Assembly: GCA_017557715.1 (NCBI GenBank)
Contig: JAFYYE010000432.1
Coordinates: forward strand, 1-13,154
Direction: 5' to 3'
DNA: 13,154 nucleotides
From: Pseudobutyrivibrio sp.
GTDB lineage: Bacteria > Bacillota > Clostridia > Lachnospirales > Lachnospiraceae
Shown here: positions 1-6,873 of the stretch, in pieces
Numbering within the stretch: position 1 is the stretch's first letter
Layout: the number at the start of each line of letters is the position of its first letter
The notes under the pieces: model-generated
What the model was told of the DNA's origin: nothing
What the model saw: the letters and a program-made list of their open reading frames with translations, nothing else
Databases searched by the model: none
Position numbers and translations under genes: made by a program

Positions 1-1
1 C

Positions 2-373
2 TGTGCAACAGCTTTTGATGGCTTTGCTTATGGATGTAAGGCAGCTCTTGAGGGAGCAGGCTATAAGGTTGGCGAGGATTGGCCACTTATCACAGGTCAG
101 GATGCTGAGCTTATGGCTACAAAGAATATCATTGCAGGTTCACAGACAATGTCAATCTACAAGGATACACGTCTCCTTGCTGACAAGTGCGTAACAATGG
201 TTCAGGCAGTTCTTGAAGGCTCAGAGCCAGAAATCAACGACACAGAGCAGTATGACAATGGAAAGCTTGTTGTTCCTTCATACCTTTGCACACCAGTTGC
301 AGTTGATAAGGATAACTACAAGGAAATCATTGTAGATGGTGGCTACTACACAGAAGAGCAGCTTGCTGAATAA
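2..373 (+). CDS. chvE: ChvE-type monosaccharide ABC transporter substrate-binding protein, C-terminal part (5' truncated)
   Basis: The reading frame is open from base 2 to the TAA at 371-373 and gives 123 residues; the N-terminus lies outside the window. It is the C-terminal lobe of a type I periplasmic sugar-binding protein of the Peripla_BP_4 class. Stretches typical of ChvE are visible: a TGQDAE motif, then IIAGSQ and KDTRLLAD, then YDNGKLVVPSYL and a final VDGGYYTEEQL. ChvE proteins bind aldoses such as glucose, galactose, arabinose or xylose outside the membrane and deliver them to a GguA/GguB (MmsA/MmsB) transporter, whose two genes follow directly. In Gram-positive cells the full protein would be a lipoprotein, but its signal peptide is not in view. 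The exact sugar cannot be read from this fragment. Family assignment is strong because the local sequence and the operon order agree. Confidence 0.9.
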   Translation, partial: CATAFDGFAYGCKAALEGAGYKVGEDWPLITGQDAELMATKNIIAGSQTMSIYKDTRLLADKCVTMVQAVLEGSEPEINDTEQYDNGKLVVPSYLCTPVAVDKDNYKEIIVDGGYYTEEQLAE

Positions 374-392
374 TCGTAGGTTATGAAGTGAT

Positions 393-420
393 TAGTGGCG
401 ACTTTTATAAGTCGCCACTA
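393..420 (+). promoter_or_regulatory. Intercistronic stem-loop between binding protein and ATPase genes
   Basis: A perfect 12-bp stem (393-404 pairs with 409-420) closes a 4-nt TTAT loop 19 bases after the chvE stop. Only three Ts follow, so it is a poor complete terminator. It lies just before the mmsA ribosome binding site (AAGGAG, 429-434). In binding-protein-dependent transporters such hairpins commonly protect the binding-protein message or partly attenuate read-through, so that binding protein is made in excess over ATPase and permease. That role is inferred here. Confidence 0.75.
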
Positions 421-442
421 TTTATAAGAAGGAGAAGTTAAT

Positions 443-2005
443 ATGTCAGATTACATCTTGGAAATGAAACATATCACTAAAGAGTTTTCTGGGGTGAAGG
501 CTCTTGATGATGTTAATCTGCAGGTGAAAAAGGGAGAAATCCATGCTCTTTGTGGAGAAAATGGAGCTGGTAAGTCTACACTGATGAATGTTCTTTCTGG
601 AGTGTATCCTTACGGAACTTATGAAGGTGACGTTGAATACCATGGGGAGGTTTGTAAATTCCATAACCTTAGGGATTCAGAAGCCAAGGGTATTGTTATT
701 ATTCATCAGGAACTTGCTTTAAGTCCCCTTCTTTCTATTGCAGAAAATGTATTTTTAGGTAATGAACAGCTCTCTATGAAGGGCGTTATAAATTGGACCA
801 AAACAAGACAGCGTGCTCAGGAAATGCTTGCCCGCGTTGGTCTTGAAAATGAAAATGTTAATGCCCCTGTAAACTCTCTTGGTGTTGGAAAACAGCAGCT
901 GATAGAGATTGCAAAGGCAATGGCAAAAAAGGTAGAGCTTCTTATTTTGGATGAGCCTACTGCAGCTCTTAATGATGAAGAATCAAAAAAGCTTCTTGAT
1001 ATCATGTTCGAGCTGAAGAAGCAGGGTATTACCTGTATTATCATTTCTCATAAGCTTAATGAGATTAGTTATGTTGCAGATGCAGTTACTATTATTCGTG
1101 ATGGTAAAACTATAGAAACTCTTGTTAAAGGAGTTGATGATTTCTCTGAGGATAGAGTTATTAAAGCCATGGTTGGTCGTGAGCTTACAAACAGATATCC
1201 TGTAAGAGAGGGTGTCACTATTGGTGATACTATTTTTGAGGTTAAGAACTGGAATGTTTATCATCCAGATGATGCTGAACGTCAGGTTCTTAAAAACATT
1301 AACATCGAAGTTAAAGCAGGAGAGGTAGTTGGTCTGGCAGGACTTATGGGTGCTGGTAGAACAGAGTTTGCCATGAGCGTATTCGGACACAGCTACGGAC
1401 AGAAAATCTCTGGTACTGTTAAGATTAACGGAAAGGAAGTTAATCTTCATAGTGTTAAGGATGCTATTGATAATAAACTTGCGTATGTTACTGAAGATAG
1501 AAAGACCAACGGTCTTATTCTTATAGGAGATATTAAGGAGAATATGACCATTGCCGCGCGACCAAAATTCTTCTCAAAGCGTGGAGTTATCAATGGCAAT
1601 GAGGAAATTCTTGCTGCTGAAGAATATAAAAAGAAAATTAACGTAAAAGCGAATTCCATCAATCAGGTGGTTGGATCCCTTTCAGGTGGTAACCAGCAAA
1701 AGGTTGTGCTTGCAAAGTGGATGCTTACTCAGCCAGATGTTTTGATTTTGGATGAGCCAACACGAGGCATCGATGTAGGTGCTAAATATGAAATTTATTG
1801 CGTCATTAATGAGCTGGCAAAGCAGGGTAAGGCGGTAATCGTAATTTCGTCAGAGATGCCTGAAATTATTGGTACCTGCGATAGAATTTATGTCATTAAT
1901 GAGGGAGAGATTGCGGGCGAGCTTACAAGTGCTGAGGTTTCTCAGGAGAAGATTATGCAGTGCGTAATGGCCCACAATAGAAAGGATGATGGAAATGGAA
2001 AATAA
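443..2005 (+). CDS. mmsA: Monosaccharide ABC transporter, double ATP-binding subunit (MmsA/GguA type)
   Basis: This 520-residue cytoplasmic protein has two fused ATPase domains and powers sugar import. The first domain has a full Walker A (GENGAGKST, residues 38-46), a relaxed signature (SLGVGKQQ, about 145-152), Walker B LLILDEPT (166-173) and the switch histidine H203. The second has a Walker A-like GLMGAGRTE (300-308) in which arginine replaces the usual lysine, signature LSGGNQQK (413-420) and Walker B VLILDEPTRG (433-442). This asymmetry is normal for the MglA/RbsA/XylG class. The stretch GVYPYGTYEGD (53-63) and the phrase GIVIIHQELALSPLLSIAEN point to the GguA/MmsA branch rather than RbsA or MglA. 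The ATG has AAGGAG eight bases upstream. It follows the chvE fragment and overlaps the permease gene, as expected for one operon. Confidence 0.95.
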   Translation: MSDYILEMKHITKEFSGVKALDDVNLQVKKGEIHALCGENGAGKSTLMNVLSGVYPYGTYEGDVEYHGEVCKFHNLRDSEAKGIVIIHQELALSPLLSIAENVFLGNEQLSMKGVINWTKTRQRAQEMLARVGLENENVNAPVNSLGVGKQQLIEIAKAMAKKVELLILDEPTAALNDEESKKLLDIMFELKKQGITCIIISHKLNEISYVADAVTIIRDGKTIETLVKGVDDFSEDRVIKAMVGRELTNRYPVREGVTIGDTIFEVKNWNVYHPDDAERQVLKNINIEVKAGEVVGLAGLMGAGRTEFAMSVFGHSYGQKISGTVKINGKEVNLHSVKDAIDNKLAYVTEDRKTNGLILIGDIKENMTIAARPKFFSKRGVINGNEEILAAEEYKKKINVKANSINQVVGSLSGGNQQKVVLAKWMLTQPDVLILDEPTRGIDVGAKYEIYCVINELAKQGKAVIVISSEMPEIIGTCDRIYVINEGEIAGELTSAEVSQEKIMQCVMAHNRKDDGNGK

Positions 2006-3161
2006 GAGAGTTAATTTAGACATGAAACAATATGGCATGTTCATTGCTCTTATTGTTATTTATTTAATATTTGCCCTCCTGACAGGAGGAAAGAACCTGA
2101 CACCTATGAACATCAACAACCTGGTTATGCAGAATGGTTACGTTGTAATCCTTGCAATTGGTATGTTGCTCTGCGTATTAACTGGTAACGTCGACCTTGG
2201 TGTAGGTTCTGTAGTTGCTCTTTGTGGTGCTACTGCAGGTATCATGCTGATGGATTTAAAGATGAATATGTGGGTTGCTATTTTGGCAGCACTTTGTATT
2301 GGTCTTTTAGTTGGTATGTTTGCTGGATTCTTCATAGCTTATTTGGGAATCCCACCTTTCGTAGTTACACTTGCTACAATGCTTATGGGCCGTGGTCTTA
2401 CCTACACACTTTTACAGGCACAGACAAAAGGACCTCTTCCTACAAATTACAACTTTATCGGTGCTGGATTCCTTCCAACATATAAGATTTATTTCGGAGA
2501 TGGAATCCTCGATTTAGTATCAATTGGCGTAGCTATTATCGCTTCAGTTGCTATTATATGGGCAGAGCTTAAGGGTGTTAAGACTAAGAAGAAATACAAC
2601 TTCGCCCTTGCACCAGCATGGCAGACAATTGTAAAGGTCGCTATTGAATTATTCATTCTTTGGTTCTTCCTTTGCAAGCTTGCACGTTACAATGGACTTC
2701 CATTTGTACTTCTTATCATGGTTATCCTTATTGCAATCTATGCATTTATTACGACAAAGACAGTAGCTGGTCGTCAGATTTACGCTCTTGGTGGTAACAG
2801 AAAAGCAGCTAACCTTTCTGGTATCGATACAAACAAAGTATTCTTCTGGGTTTACACTAACATGGGTGTGCTTGCTGCTATTGCAGGTATCGTACTTTCA
2901 GCTCGTAACGGTTCTTCAACACCAAAGGCTGGTGATGGTTTCGAGATGGATGCCATCGCATCCTGCTACATCGGTGGCGCAGCCGTAGCCGGTGGTTCTG
3001 GTACAATCCTTGGAGCTGTCGTCGGAGCCTTCGTAATGGGCGTACTTAACAATGGTATGTCACTTTTTGGATGGTCAACTGATATTCAGAAAATTGTAAA
3101 GGGTGCCGTACTTCTCGGTGCCGTAACCGTAGACGTAATGTCAAAACGTAAGAAGAACTAA
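1995..3161 (+). CDS. mmsB: Monosaccharide ABC transporter permease (MmsB/GguB type)
   Basis: This is a very hydrophobic protein of about 388 residues with roughly ten membrane segments, of the BPD_transp_2 (RbsC/XylH/MglC) class; it forms the sugar channel with the ATPase encoded upstream. The conserved TGNVDLGVGSVVALCG stretch (about residues 64-79) is the GxxDLSVGS motif of this class. Near the C-terminus come YALGGNRKAANLSGI and the glycine-rich SCYIGGAAVAGGSGTILGA run, also class hallmarks. The length suits GguB/MmsB, which is longer than RbsC because of an extra central section. Three ATGs are possible (1986, 1989, 1995). I prefer 1995 because AAAGG at 1981-1985 then has workable spacing, whereas it abuts 1986. 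The gene overlaps the end of mmsA by 11 bases, suggesting translational coupling. Confidence 0.93.
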   Translation: MENKRVNLDMKQYGMFIALIVIYLIFALLTGGKNLTPMNINNLVMQNGYVVILAIGMLLCVLTGNVDLGVGSVVALCGATAGIMLMDLKMNMWVAILAALCIGLLVGMFAGFFIAYLGIPPFVVTLATMLMGRGLTYTLLQAQTKGPLPTNYNFIGAGFLPTYKIYFGDGILDLVSIGVAIIASVAIIWAELKGVKTKKKYNFALAPAWQTIVKVAIELFILWFFLCKLARYNGLPFVLLIMVILIAIYAFITTKTVAGRQIYALGGNRKAANLSGIDTNKVFFWVYTNMGVLAAIAGIVLSARNGSSTPKAGDGFEMDAIASCYIGGAAVAGGSGTILGAVVGAFVMGVLNNGMSLFGWSTDIQKIVKGAVLLGAVTVDVMSKRKKN

Positions 3162-3184
3162 TTCTCATATTCATAGACTAGGAT

Positions 3185-3277
3185 AAAGCTGGTAAGCAAC
3201 AAGCTCTTAGGTTTCTGAATGAAGCATTCTAAGCTGAATGAAGAAACACTAAGGCTTGTAGCTGTGACCAGCTTTTT
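3185..3277 (+). terminator. Long imperfect hairpin ending in a T-run; likely terminator of the transporter operon
   Basis: The bases fold into one long imperfect hairpin: 3185-3193 with 3267-3275 (9 bp), 3195-3204 with 3254-3263 (one mismatch), 3206-3210 with 3249-3253, and 3211-3216 with 3242-3247, about 29 bp in all. The descending arm ends in CTTTTTG (3272-3278). The apex can form either of two small 5-bp hairpins, because CATTC (3225-3229) can pair with GAATG at 3217-3221 or at 3236-3240. Its place 23 bases after the mmsB stop suits a terminator, but 91 nt is far longer than a normal intrinsic terminator and it also contains regulatory sequence for the next operon. Confidence 0.6.
3215..3243 (+). 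repeat. 10-bp direct repeat with 19-bp period, candidate AraC-type operator
   Basis: CTGAATGAAG occurs exactly at 3215-3224 and again at 3234-3243, so the two copies lie on nearly the same face of the helix. The second copy ends 12 bases before the candidate -35 at 3256. Tandem half-sites about two helical turns apart, next to the -35, are a typical layout for AraC-family activators, and the next gene encodes one. Self-activation of the sensory operon by its own regulator is therefore a reasonable inference. The match could also be chance or a by-product of the hairpin that contains it. Confidence 0.45.
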
Positions 3278-3285
3278 GTTATACT
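3256..3285 (+). promoter_or_regulatory. Candidate sigma-A promoter of the sensory operon
   Basis: A -10 TATACT (3280-3285, five of six consensus bases) lies 18 bases after a weak -35 TTGTAG (3256-3261, three of six). Transcription would start near 3292, leaving a leader of about 25 bases before the regulator gene and its AGGGAG ribosome site (3303-3308). A weak -35 fits a promoter that needs an activator. The -35 sits inside the descending arm of the upstream hairpin. Confidence 0.5.
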
Positions 3286-3316
3286 AGGATTAGGGTTTTT
3301 ATAGGGAGAATTAGGT

Positions 3317-4108
3317 ATGTATAATGTTATGCTTGTGGACGACGAGGAGGAAATTCGCGTCGCCATTGAAAAGAAAATTGATTGGGCGGAGTTGGATTTT
3401 AATGTTGTTGGCTCTGCCAGCAATGGTTGGGATGCTTTGGATATGGCGCTTGAACGCCACCCAGATGTTGTCCTGACTGATATTAATATGCCTTTTATGA
3501 ACGGGTTGGAATTTTCCAAACGTCTTAAGGCTGAACTTCCAGACACAAAATTTGTCATTCTCACAGGCTATGATGAGTTCGAGTATGCTAAGGAAGCTAT
3601 TGAGCTTTCTGTGGTTGAATACATTTTAAAGCCTGTAGATTCTGATGAGCTTTATCAGCTTTTTTCACGCTTAAAAGTGCGCCTTGATGATGAATCTGAA
3701 AAGAGACGTAATCTGGAAAACTTAGAGAGATATTATCAGGAAAACTATAATTTTTTTAAGAACCAGATTCCAGATGCTACTGCACATGACCTTATTGAAA
3801 AGTCACTTGCATATATTAAGGAGCATTATAAAGAATCAGATTTATCAGTTGATAGAATCTGTAGTCATTTAAATGTTACTCCTAATTATTTTTCAGCTCT
3901 GTTTAGAAAAAAGACAGGGCAGACATTTGTTGCATATTTAACTGAACTTCGAATGAAAAAGGCTAAGTGGCTTTTAGAAAACACTGATGAAAAGGCGTAT
4001 ATTATAGCAGGAATGATAGGTTACGACGAGCCTAACTATTTCAGTTATGTTTTTAAAAAAGCCTATGGCATTTCGCCTTCAAAATATCGTCAGAAAAGGG
4101 ATAGTTAA
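3317..4108 (+). CDS. YesN-type response regulator with AraC-family DNA-binding domain
   Basis: This is a 263-residue cytoplasmic transcription factor. Residues 1 to about 122 form a receiver domain with the acidic pair D8/D9, phosphoacceptor D55 (in LTDINMP), switch T83 and K105 (LKPVD), so it should be phosphorylatable. A short charged linker leads to a C-terminal AraC pair of helix-turn-helix motifs (about 160-260), with NVTPNYFSALFRKKTG and the classic closing YFSYVFKKAYGISPSKYR. Many YesN regulators are about 500 residues because of a central region; this one is the compact form without it. Its TAA overlaps the ATG of the kinase gene (TAATG), which couples their translation and marks the kinase as its partner. 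Its likely targets are the neighbouring sugar transporter and its own operon; this is inferred. Confidence 0.93.
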   Translation: MYNVMLVDDEEEIRVAIEKKIDWAELDFNVVGSASNGWDALDMALERHPDVVLTDINMPFMNGLEFSKRLKAELPDTKFVILTGYDEFEYAKEAIELSVVEYILKPVDSDELYQLFSRLKVRLDDESEKRRNLENLERYYQENYNFFKNQIPDATAHDLIEKSLAYIKEHYKESDLSVDRICSHLNVTPNYFSALFRKKTGQTFVAYLTELRMKKAKWLLENTDEKAYIIAGMIGYDEPNYFSYVFKKAYGISPSKYRQKRDS

Positions 4109-5925
4109 TGAAAAAAATTGATCTGAACAGGCAGTTTGCAAGGGTCAAAAGGGCTTCTAAAAGGCGAAGCATTCAGCTGATTATTTCTTTTTCTTTTACG
4201 ATTGTTTCTATTTTAAGTATGGCCTTCATGACCTTTGCTTTTTATACGAATTACATAAATACTGCAAAAGCGACTGCAATTGAAAATAATAAGCAGGTTA
4301 TTGAACAGATTAGCTGGAATCTCAATTCATATTTAAAAAATATGATGAGAATTTCAGATAGTATGTATTACAACGTAATTAAAAATCTTGATTTGACAAG
4401 TGACACCATGAATAAAGAGATGGCTCTTATTTACGAGGCAAATAAGGATAATCTCATTAGTATTGCCTGTGTTTCTCAGGATGGTGCACTTATTTCTGCT
4501 GCGCCTATTGCCACTCGTAAAGCAGGAGTTGATTTTACAGAACAATCCTGGTTTACAAGCACAGAGGAGCGCATCGAGAATTTTCATTTTTCAACCCCAC
4601 ACGTTCAGAATATGTTTGAAAGCAGTAATTACAGATATTACTGGGTTGTTTCTCTTAGTAGAAGTGTCGACCTGAATTACATGGGCTACAATAGGCGCGG
4701 AATTCTTCTTGTAGATATGAATTATTCTGCCATTGAGCAGATGTTTTCCCGAGTAAATGAAAGCGGAACAGGATATGTGTATCTTGTTGATTCCGATGGA
4801 GAAATCATTTATCACCCAAAGCAGAAAGCAATATATACAGGTCTCGTTAATGAAAACAATATAGTTGCTGCTACTTATGATGATGGAAATCATATAGAAA
4901 AATTTGAGGGAAAGCAGCGTTCGGTTATCGTAAAGACTGTTGGATACACAGGTTGGAAAATCATATCTGTTGTTCCTATGAATGAACTGGCCGCTCCTTA
5001 TAATCAGCTACGTTCTTTTATGATGATTATTATTACAGTTACAATTTTCCTGATTGTATTCGGCAATATTTTTATCTCTAAAATCGTAACTGATCCAATA
5101 AGACGTTTAGAGGAATCTCTTAATTATATAGATGATGGTAAATTCGATGAATCAAATATTTATATAGGTGGTTCACATGAAATAAGGCATCTGGGCAGGA
5201 CTATTAAATCACTGGTTAGTCAGATGCATAAGCTTATGGATGAAAGGGTAAAGGAGCAGAAGGCAAAACGTAAATCCGAATTAAATGCTTTGCAGGCTCA
5301 GATTAATCCCCATTTCCTATACAACACTTTGGATTCTGTAATTTGGATGATTGAAGCTGAAAAATATCCTGAAGCTATTTCCATGATTAAGAGTCTTGCA
5401 TCCCTTTTTAGAATTAGTCTTAGCAAGGGCAACAATATCATTACAATAAAAGATGAAATAACTCATGCCAGAAATTATTTGGCTATTCAAAAGGTACGAT
5501 ACAAAAACAGGTTTGAAGCAAATATCGATATCGACCCTGAAATAGAAGACTGCGTTACAATCAAGCTGATTATTCAGCCCTTAATTGAAAATGCCATCTA
5601 TCATGCTGTAGGAGAAATGGAGGATGATGGTCTAATTGACATTAAAGGCTATCAAAAGGATGGAGATATCTTCATTGAGGTTATTGATAATGGTATGGGT
5701 ATTCCACAGGATGTGTTAGACAACCTTCTCACAGAAAAAACTAAGTCAAAGGGCAAGGGTTCTGGCATTGGTTTGTGGAATATTAATCAGCGTATCAATT
5801 TATATTTTAAAGAGGATTACGGTTTAACTATGTATAGTGAGCTGGATGAAGGAACAAGAGCTGTCATTCGCTTACCTAAGATGACCATGGAAGAATATCT
5901 GGGAGGTGAAGGCGATGAGAAATAA
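4108..5925 (+). CDS. YesM-type sensor histidine kinase with extracellular dCache-like domain
   Basis: This 605-residue membrane sensor should phosphorylate the regulator encoded just upstream. Membrane segments lie at about 23-48 and 302-324. Between them is an extracellular domain of about 250 residues with dCache-like features, for example YVYLVDSDGEIIYHP (223-237) and the WKIISVVPMNEL strand near its end. A HAMP linker (about 325-380) and coiled coil follow. The His_kinase domain carries ALQAQINPHFLYNTLDS with phosphoacceptor H402. The HATPase domain shows the N-box LIENAIYHA (492-500), G1 DNGMGI (527-532) and G2 GSGIGLWN (551-558). It is intact, with no missing catalytic motif. The gene overlaps the regulator gene by one base and the next gene by 11. 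The two binding-protein genes that follow suggest it reads their sugar-bound state rather than, or as well as, binding a ligand itself. Confidence 0.93.
   Translation: MKKIDLNRQFARVKRASKRRSIQLIISFSFTIVSILSMAFMTFAFYTNYINTAKATAIENNKQVIEQISWNLNSYLKNMMRISDSMYYNVIKNLDLTSDTMNKEMALIYEANKDNLISIACVSQDGALISAAPIATRKAGVDFTEQSWFTSTEERIENFHFSTPHVQNMFESSNYRYYWVVSLSRSVDLNYMGYNRRGILLVDMNYSAIEQMFSRVNESGTGYVYLVDSDGEIIYHPKQKAIYTGLVNENNIVAATYDDGNHIEKFEGKQRSVIVKTVGYTGWKIISVVPMNELAAPYNQLRSFMMIIITVTIFLIVFGNIFISKIVTDPIRRLEESLNYIDDGKFDESNIYIGGSHEIRHLGRTIKSLVSQMHKLMDERVKEQKAKRKSELNALQAQINPHFLYNTLDSVIWMIEAEKYPEAISMIKSLASLFRISLSKGNNIITIKDEITHARNYLAIQKVRYKNRFEANIDIDPEIEDCVTIKLIIQPLIENAIYHAVGEMEDDGLIDIKGYQKDGDIFIEVIDNGMGIPQDVLDNLLTEKTKSKGKGSGIGLWNINQRINLYFKEDYGLTMYSELDEGTRAVIRLPKMTMEEYLGGEGDEK
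5901..5906 (+). promoter_or_regulatory. Ribosome binding site that decides the start of the anchored sensor gene
   Basis: GGGAGG lies eight bases before the ATG at 5915. An in-frame GTG at 5906 overlaps this site itself and cannot use it, so 5915 is the better start. Confidence 0.75.
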
Positions 5926-6862
5926 GAAGCTTTTTGTTTGTTCGGTGGTGGCTGTCGTTCTTTTATTGGTTGTAGAGTCCTACATTTATCTCAATGTTAA
6001 TTCTTCAAAAAAGAAGGATGTTAAGATTTCATTCGTTGTTACAGGAGATAATCTTGATAAGTGGGAAAATATGCGTGCTGGTGCTGAAACGGCTGCAATG
6101 GACAATGATTGTATCGTTGATTTTGTAAATTGCCCTGTTGAATACGGTGTTGATGGTGAAATTGATACCATTAGCAGACAGCTTTCTGATGGTGCTGATT
6201 ATGTTATGGTTGCTTCCAGCGATTACGAGTCTGTAAAAGAATTCGTAAATACGAACCATCTCTCTAGTAGGGTGCTTTTTGTTAAAAATGGAAATCCAAC
6301 TGATTATAAAAATGCAGTTATACCAGATGACTACAGTCTTGGGATGGATTTTGCAAATTACATAAAGGAAAATAGTACTGTTTCAAAGCTTGCAATGGTT
6401 AGCACCACTGAGGATGTTAATACTTTAGCAATGATGCAGGGGATTAATGAAGCTCTTAAGGACATGGATATTAAAATAGAGTATAGACATCTTTCTTCAA
6501 AAACAGGAACCATCAATCAAAGTATGTACAATCTGGGGCAATCAGGGCTTTTTGATGGCTTCATAACTTTGGATTTTAATACCTTAGAAGCTGCGGCAAA
6601 AGCTCAGGATAAATTGAAAAAGCCTGTGCATGTGTATTCTATTGATAGCAGCAAGGAATCTGTTTATTACCTGGATTCTAATGTAATAGATGCACTAGCT
6701 TTTAAGGATGACTATTCGATAGGTTTTCTGGCGGTAGAAGAAGCTATTGGAGAAGCAGATTTTTCAAAGCTTAAATCAAGTAACCAGATGTATTATATTT
6801 CCGACAGAAATACAATTCACTCGGAGAAAATGGAAAAGGTTTTATTTCGATTTGATAAATAA
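5915..6862 (+). CDS. Membrane-anchored periplasmic-binding-protein-like sugar sensor
   Basis: This 315-residue protein has one N-terminal membrane segment (about residues 6-27) after the basic start MRNKK, then a type I periplasmic-binding-protein fold (Peripla_BP_4-like) with the opening strand VKISFVVTGDN and the helix phrase MRAGAETAAM. No cysteine lipobox follows the hydrophobic stretch and no clear signal-peptidase site is visible, so it is probably anchored by the uncleaved segment. That architecture suits a signalling protein better than a transport receptor. In solventogenic Clostridium, XylFII is a membrane-tethered xylose-binding protein that works with LytS and YesN; this gene sits in the equivalent position beside a YesM kinase and YesN regulator. 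It overlaps the kinase gene by 11 bases. The ligand cannot be assigned. An ordinary transporter receptor is less likely. Confidence 0.8.
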   Translation: MRNKKLFVCSVVAVVLLLVVESYIYLNVNSSKKKDVKISFVVTGDNLDKWENMRAGAETAAMDNDCIVDFVNCPVEYGVDGEIDTISRQLSDGADYVMVASSDYESVKEFVNTNHLSSRVLFVKNGNPTDYKNAVIPDDYSLGMDFANYIKENSTVSKLAMVSTTEDVNTLAMMQGINEALKDMDIKIEYRHLSSKTGTINQSMYNLGQSGLFDGFITLDFNTLEAAAKAQDKLKKPVHVYSIDSSKESVYYLDSNVIDALAFKDDYSIGFLAVEEAIGEADFSKLKSSNQMYYISDRNTIHSEKMEKVLFRFDK

Positions 6863-6873
6863 TGGAGATTTTT

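Noticed and set aside
446..664. Minus-strand open frame over the start of mmsA
   Set aside because: It mirrors the Walker A region of the ATPase gene and has no independent support.
1330..1370. Missing lysine in the second Walker A of the sugar ATPase as a sign of damage
   Set aside because: GAGRT in the second domain is normal for the RbsA/MglA/XylG/GguA class.
983..1450. 155-codon open frame on the minus strand inside mmsA
   Set aside because: It lies fully within a well-supported ATPase gene, its translation resembles no known family and its start has no convincing ribosome site.
2222..2485. 87-codon plus-strand frame inside the permease gene
   Set aside because: It is an out-of-frame shadow of strongly conserved permease sequence.
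5915..6000. Lipoprotein signal in the anchored sensor
   Set aside because: The only cysteine near the helix is at residue 9, inside the hydrophobic start and too early, with no lipobox context.
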